DNA of 14,596 nucleotides from Candidatus Altarchaeales archaeon WOR_SM1_86-2 (GCA_001723855.1 MCBC01000158.1:1-14596), one strand, 5' to 3'. Numbered from the stretch's first letter, positions 1 to 6,984 are shown. Program-made: numbers and translations. The notes: generated from the letters alone by a model not told the origin.

Positions 1-240
1 ATAAGAGGTGAATCTAAATGTTATGGAAATTTGGGTTGTGTTTATGCCGATTTAGGGGATTTCAACAAAGCGATTGAATTTAATGAGAAATCTCTAAAAA
101 TCGCTATGAATATTGGCAATCGTGCAGGTGAATCTGCATGTTACACAAATTTAGGTGTGGTATATGCCGATTTAGGGGATTCCAATAAAGCGATTGAATT
201 TTTTGAGAAATCTCTGAAAATTTTTAAAAAAATTGGAGAA
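1..240 (+). repeat. Two 120-bp tandem TPR-coding repeats
   Basis: Bases 1-120 and 121-240 are tandem copies of one 40-codon TPR unit. They share long exact blocks, for example TATGCCGATTTAGGGGATT at 43-61 and 163-181. Conservation at the DNA level points to fairly recent duplication. The array probably continues to the left of the window. Confidence 0.8.
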
Positions 241-2202
241 AAGGCAGGTGAGTCCATTGTGTGTGGAAACCTTGCAGATGTTTATTATAAGAAGAGGGAT
301 TATCAAAAATCCCTAAATTATGCAAGGGATTCAATAATTATTAGCGAAACAATAAGAGAAAGTTTGATTGAAGAGAAACTCAGAGAACTGAGTATGACCT
401 TCTTTAAATCTAAATTTGGAGTTTATGATCTTGGCGTAAATGCCGCACTGAAACTTTACACAGATACAAAAAAACAGAATTATCTAAAAGAATCTTTTGA
501 AATCATTGAAAAAACAAAATCAAGGGAACTTCTGAAAAAATTAAAGATAAAAGAAACACCTCCTGAAAACATAGAAGACATCAAATTTGACGCCGTTGAA
601 AGATTCCGTAAAGCACTCAAAAATAAACCCAACTGCACAGTCCTTGAAATGTATCAACAAAGCGATAGAATAATCTACCTTCTCTTAACCAAAAATAAAA
701 TCAAATTCTTTGAGCAGCCAATTAATCAGGAGTTGATAAACCTGCTGGAGGAATACCTGACCGTTTCCAATTACCTGTTTTCCTGTTCAAAAGAACTTGA
801 TAAAAAGATCATTGATGAACTCACACCGATGGCTGAATACGAATACGCCTACATAATTAAATTATCCGATACTCTCGGGATAGATGAGGATGAGTTATAT
901 GAGATATGCACAACCCCCATGACTGCATCGGAGATAGATAAACTCGGCGAGGATTATGGAATTGAAGAAATGAATCTTGTTGAACTGCTCATGACCCACA
1001 CGGGACAGCAAATGATTCTTTCAACGCATGAAATAAGAAGTTTTGATTCACAGGGTTTCAAAAGACTTGTCAGGGCGCTTAAAATCATAGAGGAATTAAA
1101 TGGAATCATTACCGGATACAACATAAAAGAGAAAGACGCAGATAAACTTTTCTGGTGCATTAGAGAAAATAAACCTGACCGGGAGGGCATACGAGCAAAG
1201 TATAAAATAAAAGATGGGGACATGGAGAAACTTGAGAGACTCATTGTGAGGAGAGATGACTTTTTAACCAAACTTCTTGAACGCAAAAACTACAACAAGT
1301 ATGAAATAATATCAATGATGAGTAAAGTAAGCACATTTTATGACACTCTTAATGAACTTGTTACCCATATCCTGCCCGAAAAACTCAGAACCGATCTTGG
1401 CACCATCAAAACAGATTACCTGATTTTGCTGCCGCACAGGTGGCTCCATGATATTTCTTGGGAAGCGGCAGTAATAAACAAAAAACCTCTCGGGCTGGGG
1501 TACAATATCATAAGAAACTATAACATTGATCTGGTTACCTCAACCCTGGATTACAAGCAGCATCCATTCAACAATGTACTAATTGTGTTTAATCTTTACA
1601 AACCCGGAAGTGGAAAAAAGACAGATAAATATGGTGGCTTGGAAGAGGAATGCATCAAAGTTAAAAATAAATTGGATGTGAATGGCCGCACAGTAAACTA
1701 TTTATCAAAACAGCAGGCAACATTGGATAACATCAAAAAAGAACTTTCTGATGCTTCCTTGATTCACTTTCACTGTCATGGAAATTTTAGCCCCGGAAAT
1801 CCACTTGAAGGAAGCGGGATTAATTTATATGACTGCTTTCTCTCGGCGCAGGATATTTTATCTGAAGAAATTGAATTCAAAAACCACCCATTGATCCTGC
1901 TCAGGGGCTGCAAAACCGGCAGAACAGGAACTGACGATATAGGAGTTATGGGCGATGAGCAGATGGGTCTTGTAACCTCCTTTTTTACCGCAAAAGCATC
2001 AACTCTCATTGTTACCGGATGGGGAACTTACAGCGAATATGGTAAAGAATTTTCAAATCATTTTTATGATTCTCTTTTATGCGGTAGAAATGTTGCGGAA
2101 TCTTTAAGGAACGCGAGAGAAAAAATTTATGGAAAATATGGAAAAGAAAGTCGTGACTGGGCGGCTTATATGCTTTACGGCAATCCCTTTAAATTTATTT
2201 GA
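1..2202 (+). CDS. TPR-CHAT caspase-like peptidase (5' end outside window)
   Basis: The reading frame is open from base 1, and the residues before the first possible start already match the TPR repeat, so the gene begins upstream; 733 codons are visible. The N-terminal part has at least three TPR units of 40 residues (codons about 1-120, consensus NLGxVYADLGDxxKAIEF), followed by helical sequence. The C-terminal part is a CHAT domain, the caspase-like peptidase fold often fused to TPRs. The His motif HFHCHG is at 1765-1782 and the Cys motif LLRGCKTG has its Cys codon at 1909-1911; these are the expected catalytic pair. The motif LLPHRWLHDISWEAA (about 1426-1470) matches the typical CHAT strand-loop before the core. 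About 150 extra residues seem to sit inside the CHAT region (about 826-1330). It is probably cytoplasmic, with the TPRs recognising a partner or trigger that cannot be deduced here. The next start lies 2 bases after the stop, so co-transcription is likely. Confidence 0.92.
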   Translation: MRGESKCYGNLGCVYADLGDFNKAIEFNEKSLKIAMNIGNRAGESACYTNLGVVYADLGDSNKAIEFFEKSLKIFKKIGEKAGESIVCGNLADVYYKKRDYQKSLNYARDSIIISETIRESLIEEKLRELSMTFFKSKFGVYDLGVNAALKLYTDTKKQNYLKESFEIIEKTKSRELLKKLKIKETPPENIEDIKFDAVERFRKALKNKPNCTVLEMYQQSDRIIYLLLTKNKIKFFEQPINQELINLLEEYLTVSNYLFSCSKELDKKIIDELTPMAEYEYAYIIKLSDTLGIDEDELYEICTTPMTASEIDKLGEDYGIEEMNLVELLMTHTGQQMILSTHEIRSFDSQGFKRLVRALKIIEELNGIITGYNIKEKDADKLFWCIRENKPDREGIRAKYKIKDGDMEKLERLIVRRDDFLTKLLERKNYNKYEIISMMSKVSTFYDTLNELVTHILPEKLRTDLGTIKTDYLILLPHRWLHDISWEAAVINKKPLGLGYNIIRNYNIDLVTSTLDYKQHPFNNVLIVFNLYKPGSGKKTDKYGGLEEECIKVKNKLDVNGRTVNYLSKQQATLDNIKKELSDASLIHFHCHGNFSPGNPLEGSGINLYDCFLSAQDILSEEIEFKNHPLILLRGCKTGRTGTDDIGVMGDEQMGLVTSFFTAKASTLIVTGWGTYSEYGKEFSNHFYDSLLCGRNVAESLRNAREKIYGKYGKESRDWAAYMLYGNPFKFI

Positions 2203-2204
2203 AA

Positions 2205-3080
2205 ATGAAAATTAATAAAAAAGCAGATATAGAAGATGTTGAAAAATTTGTTTACGAAGAGCCGGACGGAGGGAAAGAAGTCCGCGCTTATGTCATATTC
2301 AGTGTATGTGAACTGAATCTAAGGGCAGTGACATTCATGGAAAGTTTAGGGGTCATGGGGATTGTTGAAAAAAGTCTTAAATTATTAAGCACAATAGATC
2401 ATGATGAGTTCAAAAAAGGCGAAAAGAAAAATGTTGAAATTGAAATAATGGACCCAAAAATAAAGAAAATAAATTCCGCGAAAAAGGAAATCAAATTAAT
2501 TGATGATAAAGAATGCAGATACAAAATTAAAGGTAAAATTATCGGCGGCTTTGTTGATCATGCTGATTTTGGCGATGGGATTGAATCATTGGGGAACATA
2601 ATTGTTGATTGCAAAGTTCCTGTTGAAGTAGAACTTGAAAGAGACACTTACGACGAGGAATGGGATTTTTATCTTCCGGAGCCAGCATATCCTGGGGCAG
2701 TTACCGAATTTAAACGATTAGATTATGCACCGAACGGCGAATATGTGCCTGATGAAGACATAATTGCAAAATATGCAGATTTACATGTTGGCGAATATAT
2801 TGAAGCAGAAGGCACGATGTGGGTTAACATTCTTGAGGACCAATCTGACGAAGCGTATTTTACTGTGTGCAGCAGTAAAAAAACATGTAATGAAATCCTT
2901 GAAAATTATAGAGGGGAATTAACTAAATGCAAGGACTCACATGAATATGAGCTTTACATCACTTCACCACTTACATATCGTGAAATAATCGACATTGCTC
3001 GCAGGGCAAATGCATTCTGTGTTCATGCGTATAAGAAAGGAAAATGCATCCATGATGTGTCCAGGGGGATGGAATACTAA
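2205..3080 (+). CDS. Hypothetical protein following the CHAT peptidase
   Basis: I do not recognise this 291-residue acidic protein. ATG at 2205 is preferred over the in-frame TTG at 2199, because it lies just 2 bases after the CHAT gene stop and TTG is a weak start. No signal peptide or membrane segment is visible, so it is probably cytoplasmic. Alternating beta-type stretches occur in the middle, such as YKIKGKIIGGFVDHADFG and GEYIEAEGTMWVNI. The C-terminal 60 residues look mixed alpha/beta and contain several Cys residues (CSSKKTC, CKDSHEY, AFCVHAYKKGKC), but no clean metal-binding spacing. Its position directly after the peptidase makes a substrate, adaptor or regulator of that enzyme plausible; this is inference only. 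Confidence 0.8.
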   Translation: MKINKKADIEDVEKFVYEEPDGGKEVRAYVIFSVCELNLRAVTFMESLGVMGIVEKSLKLLSTIDHDEFKKGEKKNVEIEIMDPKIKKINSAKKEIKLIDDKECRYKIKGKIIGGFVDHADFGDGIESLGNIIVDCKVPVEVELERDTYDEEWDFYLPEPAYPGAVTEFKRLDYAPNGEYVPDEDIIAKYADLHVGEYIEAEGTMWVNILEDQSDEAYFTVCSSKKTCNEILENYRGELTKCKDSHEYELYITSPLTYREIIDIARRANAFCVHAYKKGKCIHDVSRGMEY

Positions 3081-3090
3081 CCTGCAAATT

Positions 3091-3123
3091 AAAAAAACGG
3101 CAGCACTTAAATCAACAGATGGA
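3091..3123 (+). repeat. Apparent duplicate of the next-but-one gene's start region
   Basis: This stretch aligns without gaps to 3840-3872, the beginning of the gene at 3828-4274, with 25 of 33 bases matching by my count. In the same frame it reads KTAALKSTDGK against KMATLSSMDGK, then stops after NNQ. It may be a decayed copy of that gene's 5' end, placing the TPR gene between two direct repeats. Part of the match is A-rich, so chance or a shared start-region signal is not excluded. Confidence 0.4.
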
Positions 3124-3841
3124 AAAAATAATCAATAAAATGAAATTTAAAGGCATCATAAGAAAAATTAAGAATATACATCTAAAGAACACCTTGTTAG
3201 CAAAAGGGTATGTGGCGGAAGAAATAAATAAGGATTATGATAAAGCAATAGAGTATCATAGACGAGCATTGGAGGTTGATCCTGATGATGATGCTGAGCG
3301 TTACAATTTAGGGATTTTGTTACATAAATTAAATAGATATGAGGCGGCTGAGAAGGAATATAGAAAATCAATGGATATAGATCCTGATCGAGGAAATGTA
3401 CATCTGAATTTAGGGCATGTGTTAATAGTTATGAATAAAATTGAAGAGGCTGAGAAGGAACTACGGGAATCTGCAAGAATAAATCCTAACGAACCAAAGG
3501 TGCACTTTAATCTCGGTAGTTTATCGGTGAAGTTAAATCGCTTTGAAGATGCAGAAAAAGAATACCAAAAAGCGATAGAACTGGATCCGGAATATTGGGC
3601 GCCACATTTCCTTCTCTCAAAACTACTTATGGAAAAAAATAAAAGGGACGCTCTCAAGCATTTTGCAAAAAGCTACGATCTCATTAAAAAGGAACTCAGT
3701 AAAGAAGAGGATGATGCTGACAGAGCGTACTTATCTGAGTGTCTTGGAGTATGCTGTATTAATCTCGGGAAAAAAGACGAGAGCAAGGATCATTTTAAAA
3801 AGTCAAATAGAATAAGGGAACAAATAAATGAAAAAATATGA
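3119..3841 (+). CDS. TPR-repeat protein
   Basis: This 240-residue soluble protein is almost entirely tetratricopeptide repeats. After a basic N-terminus (residues 1-22) come 34-residue units at about 24-57, 58-91, 92-125, 126-159 and 160-190, and a more divergent one at about 203-236. Typical signatures are YNLGILLHKLNRYEAAEKEY and NLGSLSVKLNRFEDAEKEY, with the usual Asp-Pro (or Asn-Pro) turn between repeats. Such proteins act as scaffolds for protein-protein contacts. The repeat type (34 residues) differs from the 40-residue type in the CHAT protein, so it is not simply a piece of that gene. ATG at 3119 is the first start in frame; no good ribosome binding site precedes it. The 3' end overlaps the next gene by 14 bases, suggesting translational coupling. 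Confidence 0.88.
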   Translation: MEKIINKMKFKGIIRKIKNIHLKNTLLAKGYVAEEINKDYDKAIEYHRRALEVDPDDDAERYNLGILLHKLNRYEAAEKEYRKSMDIDPDRGNVHLNLGHVLIVMNKIEEAEKELRESARINPNEPKVHFNLGSLSVKLNRFEDAEKEYQKAIELDPEYWAPHFLLSKLLMEKNKRDALKHFAKSYDLIKKELSKEEDDADRAYLSECLGVCCINLGKKDESKDHFKKSNRIREQINEKI

Positions 3842-4274
3842 AAAAATGGCAACACTTAGCTCAATGGATGGGAAAACCGGATTCACCATGAATATCCTGG
3901 GTTGGGAATTTGATCCACAAGATAAATGGTGTATTCTCTATTGCGAAGGAACAGAGGAAATCAGATTTATCAGGTACTTTGTTGGTGATTTAAACAGGGT
4001 TCTGCATTGTACCGGTAAAAAAAGCAAAAACTATGGAATGGAATGGGGGGCAGAGGAAATTTTCTGGGAGATCAGGATACAGGATATTGGAAAGACGCAC
4101 TTGGTTTATGTAGTTGAACTTGAGATACCTGGAGATAACCGTAAATTTGAGAGATGTAAAGGAAGAATTGAGGGATCTGGAGGATTATTGAAATTTAAAT
4201 TTGAAACGGATTACAAAAATTTGAACCGGTTTTATAACCGGTTGAATGAGGAGGTTGGGGGATTGAAGAGGTGA
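3828..4274 (+). CDS. Hypothetical protein
   Basis: This 148-residue protein belongs to no family I recognise. It is probably soluble: there is no signal peptide or hydrophobic segment, and it is rich in aromatic residues (WEFDPQDKWCILYCEG, MEWGAEEIFWEI). Alternating hydrophobic patterns suggest a beta-rich fold, with a short helix at the C-terminus. ATG at 3828 overlaps the TPR gene by 14 bases; an internal ATG at 3846, 4 bases after that gene's stop, is an alternative start and would remove six residues. The last codons contain a strong inverted repeat (4221-4246). It is the last gene before a 74-base gap, so it may end the first transcription unit. Confidence 0.8.
   Translation: MKKYEKMATLSSMDGKTGFTMNILGWEFDPQDKWCILYCEGTEEIRFIRYFVGDLNRVLHCTGKKSKNYGMEWGAEEIFWEIRIQDIGKTHLVYVVELEIPGDNRKFERCKGRIEGSGGLLKFKFETDYKNLNRFYNRLNEEVGGLKR
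4221..4246. repeat. Inverted repeat at the end of a coding region
   Basis: The left arm TTGAACCGGTT (4221-4231) and right arm AACCGGTTGAA (4236-4246) are complementary except at one position, with a TTAT loop. Each arm also contains the self-complementary AACCGGTT. It lies within the last 30 bases of the gene ending at 4274. It could be an RNA hairpin, a protein-binding site, or a by-product of coding NLNRFYNRLN. Confidence 0.6.
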
Positions 4275-4297
4275 TGAAATATTTTGTTACAACCATA

Positions 4298-4314
4298 TTA
4301 TTAATTTTTAATAA
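4298..4314. promoter_or_regulatory. AT-only hairpin or TATA-like element in the gap before the exonuclease
   Basis: In the 74-base gap, TTATTAA (4298-4304) and TTAATAA (4308-4314) form a perfect 7-bp inverted repeat with a TTT loop. TTTTTAATAA at 4305-4314 also resembles an archaeal TATA box, 35-44 bases before the ATG at 4349. It could serve the exonuclease gene as a promoter or the upstream unit as a weak terminator; sequence alone does not decide. Confidence 0.3.
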
Positions 4315-4348
4315 CAAAAAGAAGATTAGTGGAAAAAAATAGAATAAA

Positions 4349-5023
4349 ATGGGTAAAAAGAAAAACTACAGCGGACATTTTTGTAAGATATGTAAAAAAA
4401 TTCGGTCAAACGAAAGTTTTACTGGCAAAGGGCATGCAAAACATATCTGCAGGAAATGCAGCACTCGCGTTAAAAAAATGCACTTCATTATCGTGGATTT
4501 AGAAGCAACATGCAGCAAGAATGGTAAACTTTCGCCGCAGGAAATTATAGAAATCGGTGCGGTAAAAATAGATGGAAACGGAGATATCATCAATACATTT
4601 AATGAATTTGTCAAGCCAAAAATCAATCCTGTGTTGGGCAAATATTGTAAAGACCTCACAGGTATAAAACAATCGCAGGTAGATGGGGCAGAGGGATTCT
4701 CCGAAGTTATTGAAAAATTTAAAAAATGGATAGGCGGCAAATATTTACTCTGCTCGTGGGGCTATTATGACAAAAAACAATTTATAAGCGACTGCAAATT
4801 GCACGATATTGACGGCACATGGGCTGAAAAACACACCAGTATCAAGCACGAGTATGCTAAAATCAACAACTGCAAGCCGTGTGGTATGGCAAAGGCGTTA
4901 AAGAGAGAAGGCATAAAACTTGAGGGTGTGCATCATAGGGGTATTGACGATGCGAAAAATATAGCCAAGATTTTCATAAAGTACATGGATACGTTTATCC
5001 AAAACCGAGAAAATGAAACTTGA
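4349..5023 (+). CDS. Zinc-ribbon plus DEDDh 3'-5' exonuclease (Eri1/KapD-like)
   Basis: This 224-residue protein carries an N-terminal zinc ribbon (C12, C15, C34, C37) followed by a DEDDh exonuclease domain of the RNase T/Pol III epsilon/Eri-1 group. The catalytic set is visible: D50 and E52 in IIVDLEAT (Exo I), D141 in SWGYYDKKQF (Exo II), and H196 and D201 in HHRGIDDA (Exo III, H-x4-D). QEIIEIGAV after Exo I is typical of the Eri1/KapD subgroup. The expected activity is metal-dependent 3'-5' trimming of RNA or DNA, with the ribbon possibly contributing nucleic-acid or protein binding. ATG at 4349 is preferred over Met44 because the latter would delete the ribbon. The gene overlaps the next one by 11 bases. 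The substrate cannot be told from sequence; the CHAT neighbourhood hints at a stress or defence role. Confidence 0.9.
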   Translation: MGKKKNYSGHFCKICKKIRSNESFTGKGHAKHICRKCSTRVKKMHFIIVDLEATCSKNGKLSPQEIIEIGAVKIDGNGDIINTFNEFVKPKINPVLGKYCKDLTGIKQSQVDGAEGFSEVIEKFKKWIGGKYLLCSWGYYDKKQFISDCKLHDIDGTWAEKHTSIKHEYAKINNCKPCGMAKALKREGIKLEGVHHRGIDDAKNIAKIFIKYMDTFIQNRENET

Positions 5024-5573
5024 TTTTGATGAAAAAATTATCAGGAAGGCAAGATTTGCATCAGGGGGAACACCATACGCGATGAGCTACAACAATCTGC
5101 TGAACCTTTACCTGACAAACAAACGGTTATATGCGGAAATCATGCTCATACACATCCGTGTTGCAGACATACCTTTTCCTTCAATATCCGGACTGGAATT
5201 TATGAAAACACTGGGTGCTTCTCTTCCTGTCGCAGTGTACAAAGCAGACAATAAAAAAAAGAAGTTTTATTTTTATGTCCACGGTGACCTTGACGGGTGG
5301 ATTAGAGATTTATCAAATAACTTAAAGGAAGGCACAGCGCAAATTGCTCCGGGAGATATGAAACCAAACACTGTGTACCAACATACATCACACCTTTCGG
5401 TTATACCGGGAATCGGAGCAGTGTTATTTGCAATAATCATATTCGCCCCGATACTGATAACTCCCGCCCAGGCGGAAAACATCTCATTTACGGCGGGGAT
5501 TATAGGAGCGTTAGTTGCAATAATCGTAATCCTCACGTTCGTAACGACGTGGATAAAAAAACAACATGAATAA
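5013..5573 (+). CDS. PH/GRAM-like protein with two C-terminal membrane segments
   Basis: This 186-residue protein has an N-terminal soluble part (residues 1-128) containing LYLTNKRLYAEIM, the strand-turn motif typical of PH/GRAM-like and bacterial PH domains, followed by further beta-type segments (VAVYKADNKKKKFYFYV). Two hydrophobic segments follow at about 129-149 and 161-180, joined by a short loop, and the tail IKKQHE is charged. The predicted topology is a membrane-anchored protein with the PH-like domain and tail on the same side, probably cytoplasmic. ATG at 5013 overlaps the exonuclease gene by 11 bases, and the 3' end overlaps the next gene by 8 bases, so translation is likely coupled. 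The family assignment is by motif and is tentative; the membrane anchor is the surer part. Confidence 0.8.
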   Translation: MKLDFDEKIIRKARFASGGTPYAMSYNNLLNLYLTNKRLYAEIMLIHIRVADIPFPSISGLEFMKTLGASLPVAVYKADNKKKKFYFYVHGDLDGWIRDLSNNLKEGTAQIAPGDMKPNTVYQHTSHLSVIPGIGAVLFAIIIFAPILITPAQAENISFTAGIIGALVAIIVILTFVTTWIKKQHE

Positions 5574-6180
5574 AGAACAATTTCGGCGTGCAGCATTTGT
5601 ATTGGGCAAAGATCACTGCATGGAGGTAGTTGAAACCCTGTATATAAGGGAATGGAGCACTGCAACCGAAATTGCAGAGGAATTAAAAATCCATACCGCA
5701 ACAGCGGTTAAGTATCTTTCAGAGTTGCATGAAATAGGAATTGTTGAAAAGAGAGTAAGGGAAGGTAAGTACAAGGACGCATTTGAATACCGATTGATAG
5801 AGGCAGAAATTAATTTGACATTAAATTTTGAAGAAATAATTGAAGAAGAAAGTGAAGGTGTAATTGAAAAAGCAAGAAGTATAAGGGTAAAGGAAAGAGT
5901 AAGGGATGATGTGAATTACGAATGGGATGATGAGAAACAAAAAATTTTAAAGATTAACATTGTTGGTGCCGGGCTGAGACGGGGCGTCAGGGAATCCATT
6001 GAATTAAGCGATACCGAAGGTAGATTTTTGTGGAATATGCCATATCCGTCTGAAGATTATATTTCAGTGGAGCAAATTTGTGAGAAATCAGGCATAAAAA
6101 ACCCGGTGGAAATGAAAAAAATACTGGATCTGGTTAGAATTCTAAAAGAAAAAAATATTATTGAATTAACATCACCTTAA
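5566..6180 (+). CDS. Winged-helix transcriptional regulator (ArsR-like)
   Basis: This 204-residue protein has an N-terminal winged helix (about residues 15-78). Helices VVETLYIREW, TATEIAEELK and TATAVKYLSELHEIGIV are followed by a wing (EKRVREGKYKDAFEYRL), as in ArsR-type regulators. The middle (80-160) is acidic and unassigned. The last 40 residues (VEQICEKSGI...MKKILDLVRILKEKNIIEL) look like a second small helical DNA-binding module. It lacks membrane segments. ATG at 5566 overlaps the membrane protein gene by 8 bases. As the last gene of the cluster it may autoregulate it. Its final codons and stop (TSP*) lie on the opposite strand of the duplicated gene tail at 6172-6213, so its C-terminus may have been altered by a rearrangement. 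Confidence 0.85.
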   Translation: MNKEQFRRAAFVLGKDHCMEVVETLYIREWSTATEIAEELKIHTATAVKYLSELHEIGIVEKRVREGKYKDAFEYRLIEAEINLTLNFEEIIEEESEGVIEKARSIRVKERVRDDVNYEWDDEKQKILKINIVGAGLRRGVRESIELSDTEGRFLWNMPYPSEDYISVEQICEKSGIKNPVEMKKILDLVRILKEKNIIELTSP

Positions 6181-6213
6181 CAGCACAATATTTCCCATTT
6201 CATGCCTCTGCCT
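6172..6213 (-). pseudogene. Remnant 3' end of a membrane winged-helix regulator gene
   Basis: Read on the minus strand this encodes RQRHEMGNIVLLR followed by TGA, closely matching the intact gene's end RRRKGMGNIVLLR (6985-7025). At the DNA level 6172-6198 matches 6985-7011 at 25 of 27 bases, and both differences are synonymous. Nothing of the rest of the gene is recognisable upstream, where the toxin gene ends at 6225. It is either a decayed paralogue or a displaced gene tail left by insertion of the toxin/antitoxin pair. Confidence 0.65.
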
Positions 6214-6224
6214 TGTTACTATAT

Positions 6225-6659
6225 CTATAGTGCCCTTTTGCCGAGTAAAACATCCAAGAGTTCTCTTGGAGAGCACACCCTAACGATGGGCTGTTTCTTA
6301 AGTTCGGGGTCGCCGGAAAATACGGGGCATGAAAGTGCCAAAGCCAAAGCAAAATACACTTTATCCTTAACATCCGGACATACTTCCCCCGCGTTCGGTA
6401 AAAACTCTAGAAATTCCTTATTTGGAACTATATCAATCTCCGATTTCAAGAATTCAAACACATCTTCAAATTCGTCTTTGGACAATTTACTATTCTTCAA
6501 TAATCTTTCCTTGTGTCTATTCACTTCCCTCCAGAGAAACTCGGGGGCCACAAAATCGAATCTGTCAAGTAAAGAATTCCAGGAAAACACCTTGTACGTA
6601 ACACCATTCGTCGCAAGTGAAGAAATAACCACATTTGCATCAACTACAAAGATCATCAT
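6225..6659 (-). CDS. PIN-domain toxin, VapC-like (PIN_2 type)
   Basis: This 144-residue protein is a PIN-domain ribonuclease of the sort used as a toxin in VapBC-type systems. The acidic residues that bind the catalytic metal are present: D7 in FVVDANVV, E45 in FLWREVNRH, D99 in PDVKDKVYFALAL, and D117 in FSGDPELK. The order and spacing fit PIN_2 (PF10130-like) proteins and the length is usual. Start codons ATG 6659 and ATG 6656 are adjacent; the first is given. It begins 3 bases after the antitoxin stop, implying coupled translation. Expected action is Mg-dependent cleavage of RNA when free of its partner. The plus-strand reading frame covering the same bases is a shadow. Confidence 0.9.
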   Translation of the reverse strand: MMIFVVDANVVISSLATNGVTYKVFSWNSLLDRFDFVAPEFLWREVNRHKERLLKNSKLSKDEFEDVFEFLKSEIDIVPNKEFLEFLPNAGEVCPDVKDKVYFALALALSCPVFSGDPELKKQPIVRVCSPRELLDVLLGKRAL

Positions 6660-6662
6660 GAG

Positions 6663-6914
6663 TTATTTGCCGTATGTCTGTTTATATAACTCATCATACC
6701 TTTCCGACAACGATAAACTAATGTCATCGGCGATCTCTTTTGCCTTGTCTTCAGATAATTCGCTTTTACTTAGGATCTTCTCTAACCTAATCAACCTTGA
6801 TAATTTATCATTTAACAACCTACTTACCAATAAAGAGATTCTCAATCCTGACAATCCCTTAAATTCATCTACCATATCTTCAGGCACATTGGCTTTTAAT
6901 AAAACTTCGGGCAT
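6663..6914 (-). CDS. Antitoxin partner of the PIN toxin
   Basis: This 83-residue helical, charged protein lies immediately upstream of the toxin. The N-terminus (EVLLKANVPEDMVDEF) resembles the start of small antitoxins that pair with PIN_2 proteins. The rest is predicted helical (LVSRLLNDKLSRLIRLEKIL, SEDKAKEIADDISLSLSERY) and likely wraps the toxin. It may also bind its own promoter, as is usual for VapB-type proteins. It is co-oriented with the toxin with a 3-base gap. A TATA-like element lies 25-37 bases upstream, so the transcript may be nearly leaderless. Confidence 0.82.
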   Translation of the reverse strand: MPEVLLKANVPEDMVDEFKGLSGLRISLLVSRLLNDKLSRLIRLEKILSKSELSEDKAKEIADDISLSLSERYDELYKQTYGK

Positions 6915-6937
6915 TTTTATTAATAATTAAAAAGACG

Positions 6938-6952
6938 CTTAAATATAAATAC
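6938..6952 (-). promoter_or_regulatory. TATA-like promoter of the toxin/antitoxin pair
   Basis: On the minus strand GTATTTATATTTAAG precedes the antitoxin ATG (6914) by about 24 bases. An archaeal TATA box works about 25 bases from the transcription start, so this position predicts a leaderless or nearly leaderless message. Confidence 0.4.
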
Positions 6953-6984
6953 AAAACGGCTTTGGAACTGGTTTTATGTGATTT

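Noticed and set aside
954..1286. Minus-strand frame of 110 codons inside the CHAT gene
   Set aside because: It is antisense to a continuous protein-coding region, with low-complexity Ser/Leu composition and no motif.
1..6180. CRISPR link for the TPR-CHAT protein (Csx29-like)
   Set aside because: No repeat-spacer array or recognisable cas gene is visible; the only regular repeats encode TPR, HEAT or coiled-coil units.
6202..6930. Long plus-strand open frame of 242 codons
   Set aside because: It runs antisense to the PIN toxin and antitoxin, both of which have clear family motifs and tight coupling. The plus-strand translation is Ser/Asn/Leu-rich with no recognisable domain.
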